Assembly (NCBI GenBank): GCA_017626435.1
Contig: JAGAIR010000004.1
Coordinates: 213,036-277,035, forward strand
Source of the DNA: Lachnospiraceae bacterium
GTDB lineage: Bacteria; Bacillota_A; Clostridia; Lachnospirales; Lachnospiraceae
Direction of reading: 5' to 3'
Length of the DNA stretch: 64,000 bases
Below the pieces are notes generated by a model. That model was not told the origin of the DNA and did no database searches. It worked only from the letters and a program-made list of their open reading frames with translations. Within the stretch, counting starts at the first letter, position 1, and each line of letters opens with the position of its first letter. Of the stretch, positions 1 to 7,535 are shown one piece after another. Both the position numbers and the translations under genes were made by a program.

Positions 1-129
1 ATCATTTGCGATAATATAATCACCGACAGGTAATGGAACTCGCATAACCTCAATGCCATGCTCATAGAACCATTGATTCTTGAGAGTATGCTTTTCTACT
101 TTCTGCCCCATATCTTCAAAGATAATCAT
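1..129 (-). CDS. ERCC4-domain nuclease, N-terminal 43 residues (cut by window edge)
   Basis: The frame is open from an ATG at 129 to the window edge, giving MIIFEDMGQK at the start and later EVMRVPLPVGDYII. This layout (IIFED near the start, then a LKNQWF helix and an LPVGDY strand about 35 residues in) is that of small phage proteins with an ERCC4/XPF-type nuclease fold, where GDY is part of the active-site region. The usual DxRQ near residue 6 reads DMGQ here, so the arginine of the second motif is missing. A GGAGAG site lies just upstream and the ssb stop is only 11 bases away, so the genes are co-transcribed. The catalytic ERKxxxD motif would lie beyond the edge. Probable role: structure-specific DNA cleavage in phage replication or recombination. 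Confidence 0.6.
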   Translation of the reverse strand, partial: MIIFEDMGQKVEKHTLKNQWFYEHGIEVMRVPLPVGDYIIAND

Positions 130-140
130 TCCATCTCTCC

Positions 141-590
141 TTACACGCTAAACGGCATTTCTTCTTCTATTGAGTTTGGTATAGACATGAATCCATCATT
201 GCTTGCCTGTGTCGGCTCCGGTCTGCTCGGTGCTGACGGCTGACTATTGCCATTTTGCTGACTTGCCGCCTTATTCTCGGCAAATTCCTGTGATTCCACC
301 ATCACATTTGTTGTGTAGACACGTTGACCGTCCTTGTTGGTATAGCTCCCTGTCTGAATACGACCGGTAACTACAATCTTTGTGCCCTGATGAAGATAAT
401 TTTTGGCAAATTCTGCTCCTCTGCAAAATACGACACAGTTAATAAAATCTGCTGTCTGGTCATCTCCCTGGCGTTTAAATCTACGGTCTACTGCAAGTGT
501 ATATCTTGCAATCGCTGTCTGATTTTCTCCTGAGGAATAACGAATCTCAGGTTCACGGGTCAGACGTCCCATCAGAATAACCTTATTCAT
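141..590 (-). CDS. ssb: Single-stranded DNA-binding protein
   Basis: The 149-residue product starts MNKVILMGRLTREPEIRY, the classic first strand of the bacterial SSB OB-fold, and continues with RYTLAVDRRFKR, a F-I-N-CVVF strand and GRIQTGSYTNKDGQR. The last third is low-complexity Gln/Ser/Pro, and the tip is EEEMPFSV, the acidic-hydrophobic tail that in SSB proteins binds partner enzymes; the usual terminal DDDIPF is followed here by two extra residues. It coats single-stranded DNA during phage replication and RecT-mediated annealing. It lies at the downstream end of the early operon with RecT and an SbcC-like ATPase. It is most likely the phage copy, not the chromosomal one, because of these neighbours. 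Confidence 0.95.
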   Translation of the reverse strand: MNKVILMGRLTREPEIRYSSGENQTAIARYTLAVDRRFKRQGDDQTADFINCVVFCRGAEFAKNYLHQGTKIVVTGRIQTGSYTNKDGQRVYTTNVMVESQEFAENKAASQQNGNSQPSAPSRPEPTQASNDGFMSIPNSIEEEMPFSV

Positions 591-593
591 GTT

Positions 594-815
594 TTATTCC
601 TCTATCCTTTCATATTCAAAAGGGTTACTACCTGCACTCCAGTCCTCTGTTCTATAATCATCAACTACCAAATCTAGACAATCGTCGTAACCATCTTTTT
701 CAATCTTTTTTTTAGCATCTTCCAAAGAATCTGCTTCGATAGTTCCCTCTCTATGACCATATCTTAAATGACCTGTAATATAGTCCAACTCCTGTGTTAC
801 TCTAAATTTAGCCAT
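594..815 (-). CDS. Small hypothetical phage early protein (73 aa)
   Basis: A 73-residue acidic protein starting MAKFRVTQELDYITGHLRYG. It contains a segment EADSLEDAKKKIEKDGYDD that reads as a beta strand followed by an amphipathic helix, a common pattern in small phage proteins of unknown role. Its stop lies 3 bases before the ssb start, so the two are probably translationally coupled. I do not recognise the family. The position between the metallo-hydrolase and ssb suggests an accessory role in early DNA metabolism, but nothing in the sequence proves it. Confidence 0.7.
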   Translation of the reverse strand: MAKFRVTQELDYITGHLRYGHREGTIEADSLEDAKKKIEKDGYDDCLDLVVDDYRTEDWSAGSNPFEYERIEE

Positions 816-838
816 AATACATTACATCCTTTCCGAAC

Positions 839-1561
839 CTAAAACGGTTCCTTATTCAACTCAAGTTCCATCCCAGTATCTGCCACATAGACATTTGCCC
901 TTGGAACAACTTTCTTTGCTTCCGTGTAAAACAGCTCCGCATCAGAGTTCGAATCACTTAGGTGCAGTAGCACCACATTCATAAGCGATGGATTAGCATT
1001 TGTTCTTAGAAAATCAAGTGCAGTACCCAGTTCCATGTGACCTCTTGTGACATGGTCAAAATTGGGATTCTCTTGGTCTATGATTTCTTTTGCATAATTT
1101 GCCTCAACCAAAATCTGGCCGACATTCTTAAATTTGTATTTGCAATACTCCAAATCCGTAAGGAAAAGCAATTTTCCCATTTCCTCATGGTATATCTGGT
1201 ATGCAAAACATGGTGTACCGTCATGCGGTACATAAAACGGTGTTATCCGGAAACCACCCAATTGAAACGGTCTTTTCTCTGGCACTCCATGAAGCAGTTC
1301 TCCATAAACTACTTCCACCTTTTCCACGGTTTCATCATTGGTGTAGATTGGAATGTTGACTTCAAGGAAGCCTTTCAAATACCCGATATGGTCTTGGTGG
1401 GAATGCGTTACAACACCCCCTACCACCTTTCTCAAATCAAAATTCAAGGCTTTCTTGACTTCCTGCGCTCTGACACCACATTCCAATATCAAGCATTCCT
1501 TTTCGGATTCCAACAAGTAACAATTCCCTGCAGAACTGCTACCAAGACATTTCAGAACCAT
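839..1561 (-). CDS. MBL-fold metallo-hydrolase (phage)
   Basis: The protein carries the metallo-beta-lactamase signature THSHQDH at residues 52-58 (HxHxDH), preceded by a typical N-terminal sandwich segment (VLKCLGSSSAGNCYLLE) as in the YycJ/WalJ-type and related phage nucleases. Later histidines (PHDG, RGHMELG, LLHLSDSNSD) fit the remaining metal ligands; GHxELG and LLHLS are typical. The ATG at 1561 is preferred over an in-frame GTG at 1573 because AGGTGG lies about 9 bases before it. The gene abuts the preceding NTase-like gene. Known members hydrolyse phosphodiester or other substrates with two zinc ions; a nuclease role in phage DNA processing is inferred. About 240 residues is normal. 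Confidence 0.85.
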   Translation of the reverse strand: MVLKCLGSSSAGNCYLLESEKECLILECGVRAQEVKKALNFDLRKVVGGVVTHSHQDHIGYLKGFLEVNIPIYTNDETVEKVEVVYGELLHGVPEKRPFQLGGFRITPFYVPHDGTPCFAYQIYHEEMGKLLFLTDLEYCKYKFKNVGQILVEANYAKEIIDQENPNFDHVTRGHMELGTALDFLRTNANPSLMNVVLLHLSDSNSDAELFYTEAKKVVPRANVYVADTGMELELNKEPF

Positions 1562-1573
1562 GCAATCACCCAC

Positions 1574-2506
1574 CTAAAATAATTTGTTGATAAGCTCCAT
1601 TGCATAAGCGGTATCAACTTTTTCTTCTCCAGTATCTTTCATATGACTTTCCAAGGCTTCAATCATCCAACGGAAATATGCCGTGTCTACACCAGTCAAC
1701 TGTTCTTCCAGCACCCTTACATCCCTCAAATCCAATTCATTTAACTGCATACACATCTTGACATATTGACCAGCATTGATATGATACCCACGCTCAATGT
1801 ACTTTCTTGTACGAACAATGGAACAAAGCGGATATTTTGAACCAATGTAGTACAATTCTTTATTGATGATGCATTCCAACGCTTTCTGCGGAAGAAAAAC
1901 TTTATTGTCCCAAGAACACCATGCACAAGTACAGTGAGCAAAATCATAGTTTTTATGTATTTCTTCTACCTCACCATAAAAACGTGTTACAATCTGAATT
2001 TTGTTGGAAAGGGTAATTGCATTACTGGTTATAAACCTAGGTCTGTATTTCTCTTTTGAATCACTTTCTGCGGATTGGTTGGATTCATGCTCAACGCCAA
2101 CTTCTTCATCATCCTGCTCAGTAGATCCAAAGTTATAAGACAATACACTATTTGCATCCTCTGATTCATCAGCAATTCCCTTAGAACGAACAAAGCATTT
2201 CACGGAACCATTATCTGTTCCTGTAGTTTTTTTCAACAATTCTCCCCACATCACTTCCACTGGCTTATCTTCATGCAATTTGTTCCATTTATCCACATAG
2301 TATTGCGCCACCGCTATGCAAGCCTCTTTAGTACGAAAATATACATCATAATCGTGTACCGGCTCTCCAATAAGCAAGGAAACCAATGCACCACCAGTAA
2401 TAATTACATTATCCTGTATGATCTGTTTGATGTTTTCATTATCAATACCTTCCAGCCAATCTCTCAACTTCGCATTAAGATGTTTCTTAATGTTTTTGCT
2501 ATTCAT
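1574..2506 (-). CDS. Nucleotidyltransferase-like phage protein
   Basis: Near residue 37 the protein has IITGGALVSLLIGEPVHDYD followed by VYFR. A Gly-Gly, then about ten residues, then DxDVYF is the arrangement of the poly(A) polymerase / tRNA nucleotidyltransferase head domain (GG...LL.G....D.D), so a nucleotidyltransferase fold is likely. The middle (residues ~110-150) is acidic and poorly conserved in look, and the remainder contains FAHCTCAWCS, a cysteine cluster. At 310 residues it is longer than a minimal NTase. It sits between RecT and the metallo-hydrolase in the early operon. The substrate is unknown; it may modify RNA or nucleotides during infection. The family call is from the motif alone. 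Confidence 0.6.
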   Translation of the reverse strand: MNSKNIKKHLNAKLRDWLEGIDNENIKQIIQDNVIITGGALVSLLIGEPVHDYDVYFRTKEACIAVAQYYVDKWNKLHEDKPVEVMWGELLKKTTGTDNGSVKCFVRSKGIADESEDANSVLSYNFGSTEQDDEEVGVEHESNQSAESDSKEKYRPRFITSNAITLSNKIQIVTRFYGEVEEIHKNYDFAHCTCAWCSWDNKVFLPQKALECIINKELYYIGSKYPLCSIVRTRKYIERGYHINAGQYVKMCMQLNELDLRDVRVLEEQLTGVDTAYFRWMIEALESHMKDTGEEKVDTAYAMELINKLF

Positions 2507-2517
2507 AATTCAATCAC

Positions 2518-3258
2518 CTACTTTGCAAAATCCGGAATCTCACCATCCGATTCCTCCGCCTGCTCCGCAGCATTCCCCTCTGTTACTTCCTCCACAAAAT
2601 CCTCTGAATTGGCATTTGCATTGATTTCATCCTCTACACTCTGATGCATTTCCTCAATCGGATATTCCTTGAAATCCCCGTCAATGACCTCTTCCTTGGT
2701 GTAGAATCCTAATGTCAATTCCGGACAATTCATACGGGCAAAGAATGAAGCGGCTCTGTATCGAAGCATAACCTGTGGCATGGTTTTCCACTTGCTCATG
2801 CTTTTGGTAGTCCATCCCTCTGCTTTTGCCATATCCATATCAATAGTAATTCCACGAACTTCCCTACCGTTTTTGGTGGTCCAACAAGTGCATGAAAATG
2901 GCTTACCGTCTTTGTCCTGTTTCTCCTCAAACTGCAATTCCATATCATACTTTCCACTTACATTTACGGATGCAATCAGAAATTGTGCTGACCATGACGG
3001 CCTCCCCTGGATAATATGTAAATTCTGAATTACCATCAAAGGACTGGTTCGAAGTCTATTTGCAATTTCTATAGCCACCATTGCATTGGCTTCATTTCCT
3101 TGATAATCTTTAGGAACAATTGTGCTGCCCGACAATACCTTTGCCATCTGACCTGCCATAAGCCAGTTATCAGAACTGCCAAAGATACCTTTGCTGAAAT
3201 CGGTGTCATGCTTTACTGCAACCTTTGCTTCTCTCTTCTCTGTTACTTCTGTACTCAT
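2518..3258 (-). CDS. recT: RecT-family single-strand annealing protein
   Basis: This 246-residue protein matches the RecT pattern throughout: AMVAIEIANRL, PLMVIQNLHIIQGRPSWSA, a strand region DMELQFEE, then KWKTMPQVMLRYRAASFFAR and GFYTKEEVID, which is the most diagnostic stretch of the family. The C-terminus is acidic. RecT proteins coat single-stranded DNA and anneal complementary strands in phage recombination. The usual partner exonuclease is absent here; instead the gene just upstream encodes an SbcC/Rad50-like ATPase, and SSB and an ERCC4-type nuclease lie downstream. The gene is tightly packed with its neighbours (2-12 base gaps), consistent with one early operon. Confidence 0.93.
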   Translation of the reverse strand: MSTEVTEKREAKVAVKHDTDFSKGIFGSSDNWLMAGQMAKVLSGSTIVPKDYQGNEANAMVAIEIANRLRTSPLMVIQNLHIIQGRPSWSAQFLIASVNVSGKYDMELQFEEKQDKDGKPFSCTCWTTKNGREVRGITIDMDMAKAEGWTTKSMSKWKTMPQVMLRYRAASFFARMNCPELTLGFYTKEEVIDGDFKEYPIEEMHQSVEDEINANANSEDFVEEVTEGNAAEQAEESDGEIPDFAK

Positions 3259-3259
3259 A

Positions 3260-3595
3260 TCAGATACCTGCCTTTCCCAGAATCTCCATTAAATCCGCCA
3301 ACGGATTCTCGCTTTTCTTTTCATTCATCATGCGTTCATCCAGCAATTTTTCAAAGTGTTTTAAAAACATCATAGCAAGAAAGTTTCTTTCCACCTTACT
3401 CTCTGAAATACTTTCAATCGAATTCCTTACAAGATCAGCTAATGCCATAGCGACTACCCTTTTATCCAATTCCCCATCCGCACAAATAATGTTGCCGACC
3501 TTTCCTGTATCTTGAGTACCTGTCAGTATCGCAAACATTGCGTTTCCCTCTACTCTATCTACTCCTTTTGAATTTTCAATTGTTATCTTTACCAT
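3260..3595 (-). CDS. Hypothetical phage early protein (111 aa)
   Basis: A 111-residue protein starting MVKITIENSKGVDRVEGNAM. The ATG at 3595 is chosen over an upstream in-frame start because GAGGG in the end of the preceding gene is well spaced from it; the preceding stop codon ends at 3600. The N-terminal part looks like beta strands, the second half helical (RNSIESISESKVERNFLAMM). No motif I recognise. It lies between the SbcC-like ATPase and RecT, so a role in recombination or its control is possible but unproven. Confidence 0.75.
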   Translation of the reverse strand: MVKITIENSKGVDRVEGNAMFAILTGTQDTGKVGNIICADGELDKRVVAMALADLVRNSIESISESKVERNFLAMMFLKHFEKLLDERMMNEKKSENPLADLMEILGKAGI

Positions 3596-3599
3596 GTTT

Positions 3600-5579
3600 T
3601 TAGCCCTCACTTTCTATTTTCATTTCCTTATCATCAGATACCGATAGTAACACCATCTGCGTATCTAACTCCGGCAGATTAAACTCATTCACAGCCTCAG
3701 CATTATCAACAAAGATAGGCGCGGTCACACCATACAACTCCGACAAGGTATTGATAATGTCCAGCCCCGCCACAATCCTATGACCAGTATTCAACGCCGA
3801 AAACGGTACACCATTCATAGTACACTCGCAGCACTCTATCACAGCACCATTAACCTGCTTGTCAAATAACTTCCAATCCACAACACCAAACTTCTCATTA
3901 ACAATCTTAGAAATCATGGTCATCTTTGCCTTGGTGAACTCCTCCAGCAGATAAATCATCTTTTCCTGCTCATTGACCTTGTTAGCAATATCACTCATTT
4001 TCTGCTGCAATTCCTCAATACGCTCCTCTTTGGCTGAATTATCAGCGGAGGTAATCTGCTTTTCTACCTCAAACAATTCCTCTTTCAGACCATTCTTCTT
4101 AATGCGCAACTGCTGACGCATTTCTGCGCCACTATTGGTAGAATTAAGCAGCTTTTCTTTCTCGGAAATCTGCGAAGCCAACTTTTTATATTCCTCATTG
4201 CCGGAAACATCAATTTTATCCGGCATAGCTTCCAACAAATCAGCAACTTTCTTCCTTTCAACCTCTGCACTTTGCAAATCCATCTGCTCTGCCGACAACT
4301 TCGATTTTGCATCATCCAATTTAGCCTGCATCTGCTCAATCAAGCCTTTATAACGATTTCCGTCAGCAACAATGCGGTCTAAAGTCTCTCTGTGGTCTTT
4401 CTCCCACTTAGCTTTAATATCCGCTTTCTTTTGCTCAAAATCTTCCTTAATTTGCTGGATTTTATCCTTTGGATAGGATTGTCCGCACATAGAGCAAATA
4501 GTGCTATTTTCATCAAACTCCAGGGCATCTGTATACTGCTTGGCATTCTCTTCTTTCCAATCAACCAACAGCTCCTCACGTTTCTTTTCGTATGCGGAAA
4601 TAGTCCCCTCTGCACCAGCAATATTTTGCTGTAAAGTCTCGATTTTTCTTTCAGAAGAAGCAATATCATTATCAAAGTCTGCCAATGCGTCCTCATGTTT
4701 TCTTCTGGCAGCGTCGTTTTCTTTGTTCGCCCTTCGCTCCATATCCGTCAACTGCATCTTCAATTCCAAAAGTCCGTCCGTCTCTTCCTGATATCTTTTA
4801 TACTGAGTAGTCATATCTTCCTCGGACTTTTCAATCTCGACAATCTGCTCTTTCAGACCATTACGCTGCAGCTCCAACTCTGCCACATCAATATCCGTCA
4901 TGGACTTTCTGACTTCATCAATTCGTGCCGGAATTTCCGTCTGCTGCTTTTTGTACTCCGATAAAGCCTTTTTTGCCTTGATTTGCAAATCTTCTGGGCT
5001 ATGCAAGGATAATGCCAGAGCAAGTTCCTGCAACACTTTTGGATTGGAAGCAATGACATCCTCGTTATCAATATCCGGCGCAAATTTCATTAACTCCTTA
5101 CGCTGTTCCTGCCACTTCTTACTAACGAATGCCTGCGGATTGGTAATCAGCTTGAATAATTCTTCATCAACAATCCCTGCGATATACTTCTTATAATCCT
5201 TCTCTTTCTTCGGAATACCATCAATCTCAAAAGTATTGACATTCCCTTGCAAGGTTTCTGTCAAAGAGCCACGTTTCTTTACCCAATTCTGTTTCTGGAC
5301 TTTCTGCAGCACTACCTCACACCCATCTACTTCTAATGTCAAAATCACTCTAATTTCCACATGGTCAATCTGATTGCCAAAGGAATCCAGCGGTCTAATT
5401 TGAAACTTTGCCTCACCCTGGCTGTTCTTATCAAATAAGCACCACATAGAAGCATCCGCAATTGTGGTCTTTCCCACTGCATTCTGTCCAGAAATCCTTG
5501 TCAGATTTCCAAAGTCAATGTCCTTTTCCTTGATTTTCTTGAAATTCTCAATGTGCATTTTCTTTAATTTAATATTCAC
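3600..5579 (-). CDS. SbcC/Rad50-like AAA ATPase
   Basis: The start MNIKLKKMHIENFKKIKE followed by GQNAVGKTT (residues 31-39, Walker A) is the N-terminal head of SMC/Rad50/RecN-type ATPases. Two long coiled-coil arms follow, separated near residues 361-364 by CSMC, a CxxC zinc hook as in Rad50 and SbcC. The C-terminal head has a hydrophobic run ending in FVDNAE, a Walker B with the catalytic glutamate. At 659 residues it is a short phage-type member. The start is a GTG that overlaps the stop of a short upstream reading frame. Encoded directly upstream of RecT, it probably assists end processing, though the partner nuclease is not obvious; the nearby MBL or ERCC4 proteins are candidates. Confidence 0.88.
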   Translation of the reverse strand: MNIKLKKMHIENFKKIKEKDIDFGNLTRISGQNAVGKTTIADASMWCLFDKNSQGEAKFQIRPLDSFGNQIDHVEIRVILTLEVDGCEVVLQKVQKQNWVKKRGSLTETLQGNVNTFEIDGIPKKEKDYKKYIAGIVDEELFKLITNPQAFVSKKWQEQRKELMKFAPDIDNEDVIASNPKVLQELALALSLHSPEDLQIKAKKALSEYKKQQTEIPARIDEVRKSMTDIDVAELELQRNGLKEQIVEIEKSEEDMTTQYKRYQEETDGLLELKMQLTDMERRANKENDAARRKHEDALADFDNDIASSERKIETLQQNIAGAEGTISAYEKKREELLVDWKEENAKQYTDALEFDENSTICSMCGQSYPKDKIQQIKEDFEQKKADIKAKWEKDHRETLDRIVADGNRYKGLIEQMQAKLDDAKSKLSAEQMDLQSAEVERKKVADLLEAMPDKIDVSGNEEYKKLASQISEKEKLLNSTNSGAEMRQQLRIKKNGLKEELFEVEKQITSADNSAKEERIEELQQKMSDIANKVNEQEKMIYLLEEFTKAKMTMISKIVNEKFGVVDWKLFDKQVNGAVIECCECTMNGVPFSALNTGHRIVAGLDIINTLSELYGVTAPIFVDNAEAVNEFNLPELDTQMVLLSVSDDKEMKIESEG

Positions 5580-5694
5580 TACTTGTCCTCCTCTTCTTCC
5601 ACTAACTCACCCTTACCTGCCGATACCTCACAGGTAATTCGGGTTTCTATCGTTCCATCCTCAAGTTTCTTCTGGTATTCTCTCTATTCTTCAT
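5579..5694 (-). pseudogene. Short early gene broken by a 2-base slip
   Basis: Downstream of 5694 an ATG with GGAGAGG about 12 bases before it begins MKNRE, then leaves frame. In another frame the rest reads EYQKKLEDGTIETRITCE and ends VEEEDK, terminating exactly at the GTG of the SbcC-like gene (TAGTG overlap). Joining the two parts needs removal of one GA from an AGAGAGAA run, so a small gene of about 36 residues seems to have suffered a dinucleotide expansion. It could also be a sequencing error. No function is apparent. Confidence 0.35.
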
Positions 5695-5754
5695 TTGCTT
5701 TTATATCCTCTCCGTGCTAAAATGCACTTGTATGTGATGGACTGTTATTGTCCT

Positions 5755-5787
5755 GGGCTCGTAGGTATTTGCGGTACCTATGAGCCT
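5755..5787. other. Strong intergenic hairpin
   Basis: GGCTCGTAGGTA and TACCTATGAGCC pair over 12 positions around a 7-base loop, immediately after the stop of the 70-residue gene at 5787. On the minus-strand mRNA no U-tract follows, so it is more likely a mRNA processing or stability element, or an attenuator ahead of the SbcC/RecT genes, than a simple terminator. Confidence 0.5.
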
Positions 5788-5999
5788 TATTCTTTATTTG
5801 GTGTGTCAATTCGCAAAATTGCTTTCAAAATAGCGACTGCGCCAAATTCTGAATTATCCTTTGCAACTGCATGTTTCACTTGTTCTAAAACGGCTTTTTT
5901 TTCAATCAACTCTGTGTATTCTGCCAAAGGAATCGTAATTTCCTTTTTAGAAATATTAGAAACCCCTTTATCCGATGTCACATTCCTACTTTCTTCCAT
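5787..5999 (-). CDS. Hypothetical phage early protein (70 aa)
   Basis: A 70-residue protein starting MEESRNVTSDKGVSNISKKE and containing ITIPLAEYTELIEKKAVLEQ, a short strand followed by a helix of the kind common in small Clostridia phage proteins (EYxxLIxxKA pattern). AGAGAGGA precedes the ATG at 7 bases. It is flanked by very short genes in the same direction. Function unknown. Confidence 0.7.
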   Translation of the reverse strand: MEESRNVTSDKGVSNISKKEITIPLAEYTELIEKKAVLEQVKHAVAKDNSEFGAVAILKAILRIDTPNKE

Positions 6000-6001
6000 G
6001 A

Positions 6002-6112
6002 TTATTCCTCTCTTTCTTTAATGCATGAAATCGCTCCGTCATTCAGATTGATTTCAAACCAAAGAGCGTAAAGCTCCAGCGTTTCTAATACAGTCATTTC
6101 TTCCAATGGCAT
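6002..6112 (-). CDS. Very small early protein (36 aa)
   Basis: A complete frame MPLEEMTVLETLELYALW... ending CIKEREE, with an excellent AAAGGAGAA ribosome site 6 bases before the ATG. The stop overlaps the leader of the next gene, so it is part of the operon. The sequence is mostly one amphipathic helix. No family recognised. Confidence 0.6.
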   Translation of the reverse strand: MPLEEMTVLETLELYALWFEINLNDGAISCIKEREE

Positions 6113-6126
6113 AATGATTCTCCTTT

Positions 6127-6287
6127 CTATTCCCATGCTTTCTCAATATCCCGACGAACCTTAAAGGCATTTGCGTTAGATAACAGTACTGCCCTGTCCT
6201 CTTTTGGAAGAAGAAGCAAAGCGCGATAAATTCCTTAATTTCCTCGTGCTTATCCTTTGGAATTGTCATTTCCAATAAATCTGCCAT
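6127..6287 (-). pseudogene. Small phage protein gene with a 1-base frameshift
   Basis: The N-terminal part reads MADLLEMTIPKDKHEEIKEF and then IAL, after which the frame turns into nonsense. One frame over, the sequence continues LPKEDRAVLLSNANAFKVRR and ends IEKAWE with a TAG at 6127. Restoring one T in the run GCGCTTTGCTT (to GCGCTTTTGCTT) gives an uninterrupted 53-residue protein with a Leu-rich middle. The joined sequence looks like a common small early protein of Clostridia phages. Either the gene is dead or the T-run was miscalled. Confidence 0.6.
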
Positions 6288-6303
6288 ATAAACCACTTTC
6301 TTT

Positions 6304-7023
6304 CTACGCTGCCAAAAACTTATTAATGAAATACTGCTGACCTTTTCCTGTGACTTTAGTTGTCCGATTGATTCTTACTGAACCGTCTGGATTATTGATA
6401 GTGCTTTCCTTAATGTCGAACAGCCCCATCTCCATTGACCTCTGGGTTGGCATATTCCAGTCAGAACCCTTTCGCTTAATCAGATAACCATTGCTACGAA
6501 GCCACTCAAACAATCGCTTTTGTCCAATGTCAACACCATTCTGCTTGAGCAACTTTGCTAAATCTCCGACAAGAATTAAAGTATGGCTTATTGACACTGC
6601 ATCTGCAAAAATCTCTTTGGGTTTCATCCGTTTGTTATCCTCCAGCAACACAGCATTTGACTGTTTTAACTTCTCAATTTCCTTATCTGCAATCTTCAAC
6701 GCTCTTGCCATGACCTGTTCCGGAGTGTTCCATGCCTTTTCCAGATCAATAAGATACTGCCTGCATTGTTTTCCCTCTGGTGTTCTTTGAATCATGCAGA
6801 TTTGCTTTGCCATATCTACGGATATGTCATAATCCTTTGCTGGTCTACCTCCCACAACAGAGGTTTCTCCCATTTTTGGGAAAAACTCTTTTCCTTTTAC
6901 AAATCCATACTCACACATTCTTTCAAACCATGTTGTAAACTTTGTTCCAATATTCAATCTTTCGTGTAACTCTCTTGCTGACACAGTCTGTGTATCAAAG
7001 TCAACTGTTATAAGTTCGTTCAT
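6304..7023 (-). CDS. Phage antirepressor, AntA plus ANT (KilAC) domains
   Basis: The N-terminal 100 residues are an AntA/AntB domain: TVSARELHERLNIGTKFTTW, then FFPKMGE and DYDISVDMAKQICMIQRTPE, typical in order and spacing. After a helical linker (KIADKEIEKLKQSN) the C-terminal domain reads SISHTLILVGDLAKLLKQNG, QKRLFEWLRSNGYLI and ITKG-like TKVTGKGQQYFINKF, the KilAC/ANT signature. Such proteins bind and neutralise the prophage repressor or act on DNA early after induction. The ATG at 7023 is preferred over a start four codons upstream. It is the first large gene of the early run after the small plus-strand gene at 7086. Confidence 0.92.
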   Translation of the reverse strand: MNELITVDFDTQTVSARELHERLNIGTKFTTWFERMCEYGFVKGKEFFPKMGETSVVGGRPAKDYDISVDMAKQICMIQRTPEGKQCRQYLIDLEKAWNTPEQVMARALKIADKEIEKLKQSNAVLLEDNKRMKPKEIFADAVSISHTLILVGDLAKLLKQNGVDIGQKRLFEWLRSNGYLIKRKGSDWNMPTQRSMEMGLFDIKESTINNPDGSVRINRTTKVTGKGQQYFINKFLAA

Positions 7024-7085
7024 TATTTCTCTCACCCCCTTTCTGTGTTATAATCTCCATATCAATACTGATTGGAGGTGCTATT

Positions 7086-7268
7086 GTGAGTATTTATCCA
7101 GATATCGGATGTCCAACAGCTGGACTAATTGCGGAACCAGGTACTTATGTTTGTATGAATTGTCCACATGATAATAAGGAAAATGATAAGGCAATCATTA
7201 TACTCGACAAAAAAGAAAAGCTACCTGTATGTCCAGTATGCGGTGAACCTTATTGGTCTAAAGTCTAG
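7086..7268 (+). CDS. Small zinc-ribbon-like protein (60 aa), opposite strand
   Basis: A GTG start with GGAGGTG 6 bases upstream yields MSIYPDIGCPTAGLIAEPGT, then YVCMNCPHD and, near the end, CPVCGEPYW. Two CxxC pairs about 28 residues apart form a probable single-zinc ribbon; the PGTYVC...CPVCGEPYW frame is seen in small stress or nucleic-acid-binding proteins. It is the only plus-strand gene in the early region and ends 11 bases inside its convergent neighbour, suggesting a separately controlled accessory gene expressed in the lysogen. TTATAAT just upstream (about 7047) could be its -10 box. Confidence 0.65.
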   Translation: MSIYPDIGCPTAGLIAEPGTYVCMNCPHDNKENDKAIIILDKKEKLPVCPVCGEPYWSKV

Positions 7269-7527
7269 TAGGCTCTTTAAACCATTTCTTTTCCATTTCG
7301 AGCGTCTGCTCCGTAACCTGCAAGTTTTCGTCAAGCAGATGCTCGATTTGGTAATTCTTTTTGTCAACTATTCCATCCTTGCTAGTCCTAATAATCTGCA
7401 GTATCTTTCTTCCGTTAAGTTCTAAAGGAATAATCAACGTACTCTGAATCCAATGCACTTCATGCCTCACGAAATGCTTGCTACAAAACTCCTTTAGCCA
7501 GTTCTTGAATCGTTTCAATAATCGCAT
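7258..7527 (-). CDS. Hypothetical phage protein (about 89 aa)
   Basis: Product starting MRLLKRFKNWLKEFCSKHF, basic and amphipathic at the N-terminus, followed by strands (STLIIPLELNGRKILQIIRT) and a helical acidic end. The exact start is uncertain: AAAGGAG lies directly before this ATG, so a TTG three codons later may be used. It overlaps the end of the ORF6N gene upstream and converges with the plus-strand zinc-ribbon gene. No family recognised. Confidence 0.6.
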   Translation of the reverse strand: MRLLKRFKNWLKEFCSKHFVRHEVHWIQSTLIIPLELNGRKILQIIRTSKDGIVDKKNYQIEHLLDENLQVTEQTLEMEKKWFKEPTRL

Positions 7528-7535
7528 CTCCTTTC

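Noticed and set aside
1037..1582. Plus-strand 181-codon frame opposite the metallo-hydrolase
   Set aside because: Shadow of a well-supported minus-strand gene; no ribosome site and hydrophobic nonsense composition.
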